Below, piece by piece: positions 1 to 4,556 of a stretch of DNA of 5,319 bases (position 1 is its first letter; the number at the start of each line of letters is the position of its first letter). The stretch is from positions 1-5,319 of the forward strand of contig CACYBN010000126.1 of the NCBI GenBank assembly GCA_902772675.1, read 5' to 3'. The notes beneath the pieces are model-generated. The model was not told the DNA's origin, made no database searches, and worked only from the letters and a program-made list of their open reading frames with translations. The DNA is from an uncultured Erysipelotrichaceae bacterium (lineage in GTDB: Bacteria; Bacillota_I; Bacilli_A; RF39; UBA660). A program made the position numbers and the translations under genes.

Positions 1-1
1 T

Positions 2-670
2 ACTGGGAAAATAGATTTAAGCAAATATGATTGTAAAGATTTTAGTACATGTAATGGAATATTTGAAATAGCTAATGATGCTATACTCATAGATCATCCA
101 GAACTATTAAATTATTCTAATTTTGGTACTATGTATAAAAATAATATTTTGCAATTAACTTTTGATAAAGCAGTCAAATTCCCAATATTTGAAGATATAG
201 GAAAACAAAAAATGAAGATAATGATTTCAGATATGAGAAAAGCTACTAAAGATATGACTGATGCTGAAAAAATACTTTATGTATATGACTGGTTTGCTGA
301 AAATACTATTTATGATAAAGTTTTTACTGGTACTAGTAAAAATCAATCAGCATATAATGTCTTCATAAATAAAAATGCTGTATGTGCTGGATTTGCTAAA
401 GCTGCCAATATAATATTCTTTAATTTAGGAATTGAATCATACGGAGTTTTAGGAGATTTAGATGGTGGAGCTCATATGTGGAATATAGTTAAATATAAAG
501 ATAAGTACTACTACTTTGATGCTGTATATGCTGCTGGTATGAAAGGAAGAAAAGATGAAAGTGGATACTATGATGGACTTAAATCTACTAAACTTAATCA
601 CAATCATACTGAAAGATATCAAGGATGGTTTCCTAAAGTAGAAGAAGTTGACATGGACTTAGGGGTTTAA
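2..670 (+). CDS. Transglutaminase-like domain protein, 5' end outside the window
   Basis: The frame is open from the left edge of the window, so the start lies upstream. The first ATG, at 131, is probably internal, because the 43 residues before it are in frame and include an HPELL stretch common ahead of transglutaminase domains. Numbering from that ATG, the papain-like transglutaminase core shows Cys85 in AVCAGFAKA, His115 in GGAHMWNIV and Asp130 in YYFDAVY. These are in the order and context of the catalytic Cys-His-Asp triad. Upstream, a helix resembling DAEKILYVYDWFAENTIYD matches the usual segment before the Cys. Such domains in Bacillota are often cell-surface cysteine proteases, peptidases or cross-linking enzymes, but the N-terminus that would show a signal peptide is missing. 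The substrate is unknown. The family call is firm; the role is not. Confidence 0.85.
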   Translation, partial: TGKIDLSKYDCKDFSTCNGIFEIANDAILIDHPELLNYSNFGTMYKNNILQLTFDKAVKFPIFEDIGKQKMKIMISDMRKATKDMTDAEKILYVYDWFAENTIYDKVFTGTSKNQSAYNVFINKNAVCAGFAKAANIIFFNLGIESYGVLGDLDGGAHMWNIVKYKDKYYYFDAVYAAGMKGRKDESGYYDGLKSTKLNHNHTERYQGWFPKVEEVDMDLGV

Positions 671-682
671 TCCCTTTTTTTA
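661..682 (+). terminator. Short terminator-like hairpin at the stop of the transglutaminase-like gene
   Basis: AGGGG (661-665) pairs with TCCCT (671-675), with one G-T pair and a five-base loop that contains the TAA stop. Six or more T residues follow directly. The stem is short, so this is a modest intrinsic terminator. Confidence 0.55.
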
Positions 683-700
683 TTTGATAAAATAAGCTAG

Positions 701-706
701 TATAAT
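701..706 (+). promoter_or_regulatory. Possible -10 box upstream of the decayed gene
   Basis: A consensus TATAAT lies 31 bases before the ATG at 738. No convincing -35 box stands at the right distance, and the TG of an extended -10 is missing (TAG is there instead). It may be the relic promoter of the pseudogene. Confidence 0.35.
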
Positions 707-737
707 AAGACACATAGATTTGTAAAAGAGTGATATT

Positions 738-1138
738 ATGATAAGAGAAGAAACTTACGAAACAACGAAAAATTTAATCAGATTATATGAATTTGAAGCA
801 AGTAAAAATGACTAAAAAGTATTATGTAGACGCGAAGGTAATAAGGATCATGACTTATTTATCAAGAGTGAATTTGGTAAATTAAGTATTGGTTCAAATA
901 ATAGAAAAGATTTATCTAATGTTGTATGTGATGATATTCAAAATAATTTACAACAGCTAGATGCTGTTCAACAAGGTGTATCTAACTTTTTTAGAAGGCA
1001 TTCTTAGAGAATGAGACAAGTAGAAGCTACTGATATAAGTCCAACAAAAAAGCAATTTCATTGTTAACTGAAGGATATTCAAATTATATTAAAAATGTAA
1101 TGTCACAAGAAAATAGTATAATAAAAAGAATGAATTAA
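738..1138 (+). pseudogene. Decayed gene of unknown function (two stops, one frameshift)
   Basis: A reading frame begins at ATG 738, preceded by an AAAGAG-type ribosome site. It runs 25 codons (MIREETYETTKNLIRLYEFE...) to TAA at 813-815. The same frame continues with protein-like composition (HDLFIKSEFGKLSIGSNN, then DDIQNNLQQLDAVQQGVSNFF) to TAG at 1005-1007, and on through RMRQVEATDISPTKK. At the A-run 1046-1051 the sensible frame shifts to AISLLTEGYSNYIKNVMSQ and ends at TAA 1136-1138, just at a terminator hairpin. Joined, this would be a soluble, mostly helical protein of about 130 residues. I do not recognise the family. A second lesion near 808 is possible, because another frame there reads MTKKYYVDAK. 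No intact ORF of meaningful length covers the stretch. Decay of a real gene is the best reading; several sequencing errors would be needed to explain it otherwise. Confidence 0.6.
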
Positions 1139-1150
1139 TCATTCCTTTTA
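1124..1150. terminator. Bidirectional intrinsic terminator between convergent genes
   Basis: GAATGA (1128-1133) and TCATTC (1139-1144) form a perfect six-pair stem with a five-base loop. Flanking A-rich and T-rich arms can extend it past one bulged C. On the plus strand it is followed by CTTTTATTTT. On the minus strand it is followed by TTTTTATTAT. It can therefore end both the plus-strand pseudogene and the minus-strand ArsC-like operon. Confidence 0.75.
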
Positions 1151-1495
1151 TTTTATATTATTCCATTCTTTTTCTTTAAAACCTATATACATAAAGTCAT
1201 TTCCAATTAATAAAGGTCTTTTTATTAAAAGAGCATTTTCACTTAATAATTTAATTTTTTCTTCTTTAGTTAGATCATTTAATTTATCTTTAAGTTTATA
1301 TTCTCTATATAACATACTAGATGTATTAAACAATTTATTAATATCTATATTATACATATCAATCCATTTAGATAATTCATCATATGTTGGAGTTTCTTCT
1401 TTTATTTCTCTATCTATATATTTAATATTATTATTATCTAAAAATTGTTTAGCTTTCTTACATGTAGAGCACTTAGAATACTCTATAAATAACAT
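1148..1495 (-). CDS. ArsC/Spx-family thioredoxin-fold protein (YusI-like)
   Basis: This 115-residue protein starts MLFIEYSKCSTCKKAKQFLD, the typical N-terminus of the ArsC/Spx family, with a CxxC motif at residues 9-12. The middle (FNTSSMLYREYKLKDKL, residues 56-72) and the KRPLLI segment with the likely cis-proline at Pro94 are also family hallmarks. The length matches small ArsC-like proteins such as YusI. An upstream in-frame ATG at 1535-1537 would add a hydrophobic leader, but that leader is read from the end of the neighbouring gene. ATG 1495 has an AGGA site six bases upstream, so it is preferred. The AGGA overlaps the stop of the zinc-ribbon gene, which points to one operon and coupled translation. 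The family members include arsenate reductases and the Spx transcription regulator. A thiol-disulfide redox role is likely, arsenate reduction is not proven, and no ars genes are adjacent. Confidence 0.85.
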   Translation of the reverse strand: MLFIEYSKCSTCKKAKQFLDNNNIKYIDREIKEETPTYDELSKWIDMYNIDINKLFNTSSMLYREYKLKDKLNDLTKEEKIKLLSENALLIKRPLLIGNDFMYIGFKEKEWNNIK

Positions 1496-1503
1496 ATATA
1501 TTC

Positions 1504-1932
1504 CTAAAATAATAAGAAGATAGAGAATAACATACAAATAATTAAAACAGTAACTCCAAATACTATTGAAACAGCTTTTATATTTCTTCCTTTAGTAACA
1601 AAATTATAAATATTATATGCTAAGAAAGCTATAGATGATAAAACATATACTGCAAAAGTAAAAAATTTCTTACCAAAACCACCAATAAATATTCCTATAA
1701 TAGATTTACCAAATAAAACAATAGACATTATTGGTGCAATAATAGTATTAACAATAGCTATTATAAATAATATTATAGTTAAAGTATCTCTAGATTTTAC
1801 TTCATCTATTATATTAGATTCTTTTACTAATACAGCTTCTTTTACTTCCTTGTTACTATCTAATGGTTGATGACACTTTTTACAAACTAAAGTATCTTTT
1901 GAATTAAAATATCCACAATTACTACATTTCAT
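1504..1932 (-). CDS. Zinc-ribbon membrane protein of unknown function
   Basis: This 142-residue protein begins MKCSNCGYFNSKDTLVCKKC. Two CxxC-type knuckles (Cys3/Cys6 and Cys17/Cys20) form a typical N-terminal zinc ribbon. A charged linker (about 24-49) follows, then hydrophobic segments at about 51-74, 90-112 and 118-141, giving roughly three membrane spans, with a short glycine-rich hydrophobic stretch near 77-86. The ribbon would sit in the cytoplasm. A GTG three codons upstream (1941) is in frame, but it overlaps the AGGTGA ribosome site that serves ATG 1932 six bases later, so ATG 1932 is chosen. It is the first gene of a two-gene minus-strand operon with the ArsC-like gene. Zinc-ribbon membrane proteins of this layout are common in Bacillota and mostly uncharacterised; I infer no specific function. 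Confidence 0.75.
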   Translation of the reverse strand: MKCSNCGYFNSKDTLVCKKCHQPLDSNKEVKEAVLVKESNIIDEVKSRDTLTIILFIIAIVNTIIAPIMSIVLFGKSIIGIFIGGFGKKFFTFAVYVLSSIAFLAYNIYNFVTKGRNIKAVSIVFGVTVLIICMLFSIFLLF

Positions 1933-1949
1933 GTAAATCACCTAATAAT

Positions 1950-1958
1950 ATTATATCA
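1950..1958 (-). promoter_or_regulatory. Extended -10 promoter for the zinc-ribbon/ArsC-like operon
   Basis: Read on the minus strand this is TGATATAAT, a consensus extended -10 element 18 bases before ATG 1932. The position of a -35 box 17 bases upstream holds only TCATAA, a poor match, so the promoter would depend on its extended -10. The element lies within one arm of the inverted repeat shared with the divergent promoter. Confidence 0.65.
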
Positions 1959-1975
1959 TAAATGATTATATCTTA

Positions 1976-1984
1976 TGATATAAT
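1976..1984 (+). promoter_or_regulatory. Extended -10 promoter for the four-helix membrane protein
   Basis: TGATATAAT is a consensus extended -10, placing transcription start near 1991, just before the GGAGGG ribosome site at 1993-1998. The -35 position holds TCATAA, which is weak. Confidence 0.65.
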
Positions 1985-2003
1985 TAAAGTATGGAGGGAT
2001 GAT

Positions 2004-2372
2004 ATGTTCAAGAAAAAGAAAAAACCAAATTCTAGAATAGTTCCAACTATAGTATTCTTTCTAATTTTAGCAATCTCATTATTATTATTTTTTGGATTAG
2101 AAACAGAAGCAAAATCAAGTTACGAATTAGTTAGTTTTGCATTTATAATTTTTACTGAATTAGTAATTTATGGTTCAGTTATAGTTCCAAGTTTTATAGA
2201 CTATGATAGAGCTGATGTTGTATCTGCTGGTCTATTATATGCAATAATGTCATTTATAGTAAATGTATTATTTACTTTTGAAACGATTAGAGAACTATTC
2301 GTATATAACCTATGTGCTGTTTTAGTTTATGGTATTATTCTAACAGTATTTGTATATGCAAAGAATAAATAA
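2004..2372 (+). CDS. Small four-helix membrane protein of unknown function
   Basis: This 122-residue protein starts MFKKKKKPNSR, a lysine-rich cytoplasmic end. Hydrophobic segments follow at about 13-31, 39-62, 72-91 and 97-118, and the short tail AKNK is again basic, so both ends probably lie in the cytoplasm. There is no signal peptidase site and no motif I recognise. An in-frame ATG at 1962 lies within the promoter region. ATG 2004 has GGAGG six bases upstream (1993-1997) and is the start used here. The gene stands alone between its own promoter and a strong terminator, and is divergent from the zinc-ribbon membrane gene through a palindromic promoter region. It is a credible gene because of its ribosome site, promoter and terminator, but its role is unknown. 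Confidence 0.7.
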   Translation: MFKKKKKPNSRIVPTIVFFLILAISLLLFFGLETEAKSSYELVSFAFIIFTELVIYGSVIVPSFIDYDRADVVSAGLLYAIMSFIVNVLFTFETIRELFVYNLCAVLVYGIILTVFVYAKNK

Positions 2373-2402
2373 GAATTATCTTTTCAGATAATTCTTTTTT
2401 TA
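2371..2402 (+). terminator. Strong intrinsic terminator of the four-helix membrane protein gene
   Basis: AAGAATTATCT (2371-2381) and AGATAATTCTT (2386-2396) are perfect complements with a TTTC loop, and a run of T residues follows. The stem overlaps the TAA stop of the plus-strand gene. The convergent minus-strand gene also ends here, but on that strand the T tract after the stem is poor. Confidence 0.85.
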
Positions 2403-2807
2403 TTTTATTTCAAAAGAAACTTTCTCTTGATAATCAAATGTATTTGTTGTTAGTACTAATACTTTTCCTTTATAAATAATAAAATCTTTTTTCTTATCTA
2501 CAAAATTACTACCATCATTTAATCCATAATCACTAGCTTCAATCTCAACACTATCATTCTTTATCTTTTTAATAGTAAAAGTATAATCTTCGATTACGTG
2601 ACAATTTATTTTATTTCCTTCTTTTACAGATCTTGTAATTATTTCGCCTTCACAATTAGTTTCTAGTTTAACACTAGCTTTTTTCAATTCTTTATTAACA
2701 TATATTTTAGCAATCAATAATCCTATTGCTAATATTACTGCAGCAACTACTAATATTAATAAAAATTTATTACATTCCAATCCTTTTTTCTTAGCATTCT
2801 TTTTCAT
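2400..2807 (-). CDS. Single-pass membrane-anchored protein of unknown function
   Basis: This 135-residue protein has a very basic N-terminus (MKKNAKKKG), one hydrophobic span at about 14-36, and a polar C-terminal domain of about 95 residues rich in beta-type sequence (for example YTFTIKKIKNDSVEIEAS). This suggests an N-in anchor with the domain outside the cell. No lipobox or clear cleavage site is visible; Cys12 lies before the span. Cys52 and Cys69 lie in the outer domain and might pair. ATG 2807 is supported by GAGGG five bases upstream and by an extended -10 promoter. I do not recognise the family. The gene is probably monocistronic, because a bidirectional terminator and its own promoter stand just upstream. 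Confidence 0.7.
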   Translation of the reverse strand: MKKNAKKKGLECNKFLLILVVAAVILAIGLLIAKIYVNKELKKASVKLETNCEGEIITRSVKEGNKINCHVIEDYTFTIKKIKNDSVEIEASDYGLNDGSNFVDKKKDFIIYKGKVLVLTTNTFDYQEKVSFEIK

Positions 2808-2831
2808 ACAATCCCTCGCTTCTCTATTTTA

Positions 2832-2840
2832 ATTATATCA
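2832..2840 (-). promoter_or_regulatory. Extended -10 promoter for the single-pass membrane protein
   Basis: On the minus strand this reads TGATATAAT, 24 bases before ATG 2807. It sits within a TATGATATAATTAAA block identical to that in the promoter of the membrane protein gene at 2004. No good -35 is seen. Confidence 0.65.
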
Positions 2841-2852
2841 TAGGAATTAAAA

Positions 2853-2882
2853 AAAACTAGAAAATCTAGTTTTATTTTTTTA
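2853..2882. terminator. Hairpin terminator behind the SH3-domain remnant
   Basis: AAAACTAGA (2853-2861) pairs perfectly with TCTAGTTTT (2865-2873) around an AAA loop. T-runs flank it on both strands, so it can act in either direction. On the minus strand it follows the stop of the SH3b reading frame and insulates the promoter of the next gene downstream. Confidence 0.75.
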
Positions 2883-3081
2883 CTAATACTTTATCTCCAG
2901 ATATATATCCAACTACTCCATTATATTCAATTTCATACCATCCATTACTTTCTTTTGTTAATAATGTAATAGAAGTTCCACCATCAAGTGTTTCTATTAC
3001 TTCATCATCAGTTGATGATCCTGTTCTAAAAATAACATCTGTTGTAGTTAGACTTTTAACATAATTAAAGAAAATTAACCT
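2872..3081 (-). pseudogene. Bacterial SH3 (SH3b) domain remnant, 5' end missing
   Basis: The minus-strand frame encodes about 62 residues from the Val codon at 3058-3060 to the TAA at 2872-2874. It shows the SH3b pattern: VIFRTGSSTDDEVIETLDGG, then ITLLTKESNGWYEIEYNG, then VVGYISGDKVLV. These match the usual 'vR.gps...vi..l..G..v.vl....gW..v.ynGk.GyV...yl' scheme. Upstream the frame closes at TAG 3082-3084, with no ATG, GTG or TTG between. SH3b domains normally follow a signal peptide or a cell-wall hydrolase domain and bind peptidoglycan; nothing of the kind precedes this one. The most likely reading is the preserved 3' end of a lost wall-associated gene. A very short protein from a rare start codon (ATT at 3073-3075, after an AGAGG at 3079-3083) is possible but weak. 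The stop codon and following hairpin terminator are intact. Confidence 0.6.
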
Positions 3082-3094
3082 CTATATTCACATA

Positions 3095-3115
3095 TTAGTT
3101 CAATAGTTTGACTAA
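3095..3115. repeat. Imperfect inverted repeat upstream of the SH3b remnant
   Basis: TTAGT-T-CAA (3095-3103) pairs with TTGACTAA (3108-3115) with one bulged T and a four-base loop. No T-run follows on either strand, so it is not a plain terminator. Together with the A/T-rich flanks, the stretch 3085-3150 shows no coding potential I can support. Confidence 0.3.
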
Positions 3116-3149
3116 ATATAACAATTATTTTAATTAAAAATATTTATAC

Positions 3150-3175
3150 AAAATAAAAAGTCACTTATGAGTGAC
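3150..3175 (-). terminator. Terminator of the GlsB/YeaQ-like gene
   Basis: On the minus strand GTCACT (3175-3170) pairs with AGTGAC (3165-3160) around CATA, followed by TTTTTATTTT. The hairpin begins seven bases after the stop of the minus-strand gene at 3183. Confidence 0.75.
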
Positions 3176-3182
3176 CATTTTA

Positions 3183-3422
3183 CTATTTTGTAATTAATTT
3201 AGCTACAAATATAACTATACATGCACCTACTACTGAAATAATAATTGTTCCTAAGTAATTATTAGCACCTATTCCTATAAGACCAAATACTAATCCTCCT
3301 ACAAATCCACCAACAATTCCTAGAATTACATTTCTTATTATTCCACCACCAGTTTTCATAATCTTACTAGCAATCCAACCAGCTAGAGCACCTATTAAAA
3401 TAGAAATAATAATATTGTCCAT
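3183..3422 (-). CDS. GlsB/YeaQ/YmgE-type small membrane protein
   Basis: This 79-residue, highly hydrophobic protein begins MDNIIISILIGALAGWIASKIMK. It has three membrane spans at about 3-20, 28-50 and 55-77. The glycine-rich run through GGGIIRNVILGIVGGFVGG (about residues 25-43) is the hallmark of the family also called transglycosylase-associated proteins (UPF0410), linked to general and envelope stress responses in several bacteria. The biochemical function is not established. The length is typical. A longer reading from 3479 would place the promoter inside the gene. ATG 3422 has a GGAGG site (3432-3436) nine bases upstream and is chosen. It has its own extended -10 promoter and terminator and is divergent from the peroxidase-thioredoxin operon, which fits a stress setting without proving co-regulation. 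Confidence 0.88.
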   Translation of the reverse strand: MDNIIISILIGALAGWIASKIMKTGGGIIRNVILGIVGGFVGGLVFGLIGIGANNYLGTIIISVVGACIVIFVAKLITK

Positions 3423-3447
3423 AATAGTATTCCTCCTCTTTGAGTAT

Positions 3448-3456
3448 ATTATAACA
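3448..3456 (-). promoter_or_regulatory. Extended -10 promoter for the GlsB/YeaQ-like gene
   Basis: On the minus strand this reads TGTTATAAT, 25 bases before ATG 3422. The -35 position (3471-3476) reads TATTAT, a weak match. The surrounding A/T tracts could act as an UP element. Confidence 0.65.
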
Positions 3457-3487
3457 AAATAATAAAAAAAATAATACATTTAAGATA

Positions 3488-3516
3488 TTGCATTAATAAA
3501 ATAGTTTTGATAATAT
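3488..3516 (+). promoter_or_regulatory. Promoter of the peroxidase-ohrR-thioredoxin operon
   Basis: TTGCAT (3488-3493) is separated by exactly 17 bases from TAATAT (3511-3516). TG one base before the -10 (3508-3509) makes it an extended -10. Transcription should start near 3523, inside the palindrome that follows. Confidence 0.65.
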
Positions 3517-3534
3517 TAGTTTGTACACAAACTA
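3517..3534. promoter_or_regulatory. 18-bp palindrome, likely operator for the OhrR-type regulator
   Basis: TAGTTTGT and ACAAACTA are perfect reverse complements around a central AC. The palindrome begins directly after the -10 box, covers the predicted transcription start and ends four bases before the AGGAGG ribosome site. A dimeric MarR/OhrR repressor bound here would block transcription of the operon that encodes it. Family members usually bind palindromes of about this size in their own promoters. The arms differ from the TACAATT/AATTGTA type reported for Bacillus OhrR, so binding is inferred from position and symmetry. No T-run follows, so it is not a terminator. Confidence 0.65.
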
Positions 3535-3548
3535 TTTAGGAGGCATAT

Positions 3549-4088
3549 ATGAATATTTATGACTTAACTGTAAAAACTAGAAAAGGAGAAGACTTTGATT
3601 TAAGTACTTTAAAAGGAAAAGTATCACTAGTAGTTAATACTGCTACTGGATGTGGATTTACTCCTCAATATGAAGCTTTAGAAAATCTATATGAGAAATA
3701 TCATGAACAAGGTTTTGAAGTATTAGATTTTCCATGTAATCAATTTGGTCATCAAGCACCTGGAGATAATGATGAAATACATGAATTTTGTACTGCTAAA
3801 TATAAAACTCAATTTGATCAATTTGCTAAAATTGATGTTAATGGAGAAAATGAAAGTAAAGTTTTTACTATTTTAAAAGAACAACAACCAAAAGAAGAAG
3901 TAAAAGGAATGAAAAATAAAATGGCTATGAAAGCTATTAAAAAGATTAGTACCACTTGTACTAAAGATAATGATATTTCTTGGAATTTTACAAAGTTTTT
4001 AGTTGATAAAGAAGGTAATGCTGTTAAAAGATATAATCCTACATTTAATCCTACAGATATAGAAAAAGATTTATTAGAATTGTTATAG
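3549..4088 (+). CDS. Glutathione peroxidase family protein, probably thioredoxin-dependent
   Basis: This 179-residue protein has the GPx fold: VVNTATGCGFTPQY with peroxidatic Cys35 (Cys, not selenocysteine), FPCNQFGHQAPGDNDEI with Gln69, and WNFTKFLVD with Trp145-Asn146. These give the full catalytic tetrad. Cys81 in EFCTAKYK falls where the resolving Cys of thioredoxin-dependent GPx proteins stands, so it probably reduces hydrogen or organic peroxides with electrons from thioredoxin rather than glutathione. The thioredoxin and thioredoxin reductase genes in the same operon agree. Residues of about 117-142, just before WNF, form a lysine-rich insertion beyond the usual length of about 160, with an extra Cys137. 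No signal peptide is present, so it is cytoplasmic. AGGAGG (3538-3543) lies five bases before the ATG. It is the first gene of the operon, ten bases before the regulator gene. BsaA/Gpo-type names apply to the family; no symbol is assigned. Confidence 0.93.
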   Translation: MNIYDLTVKTRKGEDFDLSTLKGKVSLVVNTATGCGFTPQYEALENLYEKYHEQGFEVLDFPCNQFGHQAPGDNDEIHEFCTAKYKTQFDQFAKIDVNGENESKVFTILKEQQPKEEVKGMKNKMAMKAIKKISTTCTKDNDISWNFTKFLVDKEGNAVKRYNPTFNPTDIEKDLLELL

Positions 4089-4097
4089 GATTTATTT

Positions 4098-4556
4098 ATG
4101 GATAATAAGTATGATTCTTTAAAACTTAAAAATCAATTATGCTACCCTATTTATTTATGTTCTAAAGAAATAATAAGAAGATATACACCTTTTCTAAATG
4201 AAATAAATTTAACATATACTCAATATATAGTAATGATGTATTTTTGGGAAAAAGGTAATAGTAATGTAAAAGAAATTAGTAATACATTATTGATAGATTC
4301 TAGTACTTTAACTCCTCTACTAAAAAAGTTAGAAAGCAAAGGATATATAACTAGAGAAAAATCTCCTAGAGATGAAAGAAATTTAAAAATAACAATAACT
4401 GAGGAAGGTATGAGTTTAAGAGATAAAGCTTTAACTATACCAGATCAAATAAGTAAATGTTTAAATTTAACAGAAGAAGAAGCTATAAGTTTATATAAAT
4501 TAACTTATAAATTATTAGATAATATAGAAAGGAATGAAAATGATGAAAATAGTTGA
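4098..4556 (+). CDS. OhrR-type MarR-family peroxide-sensing repressor
   Basis: This 152-residue winged-helix MarR protein matches Bacillus OhrR closely in its sensor region: LKLKNQLCYPIYLCSKEIIRRY. Cys15 stands at the number of the reactive Cys of B. subtilis OhrR. Tyr29 and Tyr40, which contact that Cys there, are also kept. The recognition helix region is IDSSTLTPLLKKLESKGYI (about 66-84), and the wing is around REKSPRDERNLKITIT (86-101), with the DER signature. Oxidation of Cys15 by organic peroxide would release DNA. Cys121, after IPDQISK, sits about where 2-Cys OhrR proteins carry their resolving Cys, so an intersubunit disulfide is possible. Its likely operator is the palindrome at 3517-3534. 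The ribosome site is AGGA, overlapping the end of the peroxidase gene. The gene stops at TGA and overlaps the thioredoxin gene by 17 bases. A general thiol-stress sensor of the SarZ/MgrA kind is the alternative. Confidence 0.88.
   Translation: MDNKYDSLKLKNQLCYPIYLCSKEIIRRYTPFLNEINLTYTQYIVMMYFWEKGNSNVKEISNTLLIDSSTLTPLLKKLESKGYITREKSPRDERNLKITITEEGMSLRDKALTIPDQISKCLNLTEEEAISLYKLTYKLLDNIERNENDENS

Larger units (their letters stand above)
1950..1984. repeat. Perfect 12-bp inverted repeat containing both divergent promoters
   Basis: ATTATATCATAA (1950-1961) and TTATGATATAAT (1973-1984) are exact reverse complements separated by 11 bases. Each arm holds the extended -10 of one promoter. At 17-base spacing the -35 position of each promoter falls in the other's arm. 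Two polymerases could hardly bind at once, so the divergent genes may be transcribed in a mutually exclusive way. A dimeric regulator could also bind here. Confidence 0.7.

Noticed and set aside
808..885. Separate 25-residue ORF (MTKKYYVDAK...) within the decayed gene
   Set aside because: It has no ribosome site and is short. It is better seen as a possible alternative frame of the pseudogene.
1496..1537. Longer ArsC-like protein with a hydrophobic N-terminal leader
   Set aside because: The 14 extra residues come from the overlapping end of the zinc-ribbon gene. ATG 1495 has a well-spaced AGGA and gives the standard family N-terminus.
1962..2003. Upstream ATG start for the four-helix membrane protein
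   Set aside because: It lies inside the promoter repeat and has no ribosome site; GGAGG serves ATG 2004.
3423..3479. Longer GlsB/YeaQ-like protein with 19 extra residues
   Set aside because: The extension would cover the promoter and the GGAGG site, and family members start near MDNIIISILIG.
3517..3534. The palindrome as an intrinsic terminator or riboswitch stem
   Set aside because: The spacer is only two bases, no T-run follows, and it sits at the transcription start of an operon, so an operator fits better.
4554..4556. Use of TGA as Trp (genetic code 4), suggested by the extreme AT content
   Set aside because: Conserved Trp positions in GPx, OhrR and thioredoxin are all TGG, and this TGA stands at the expected end of the regulator.
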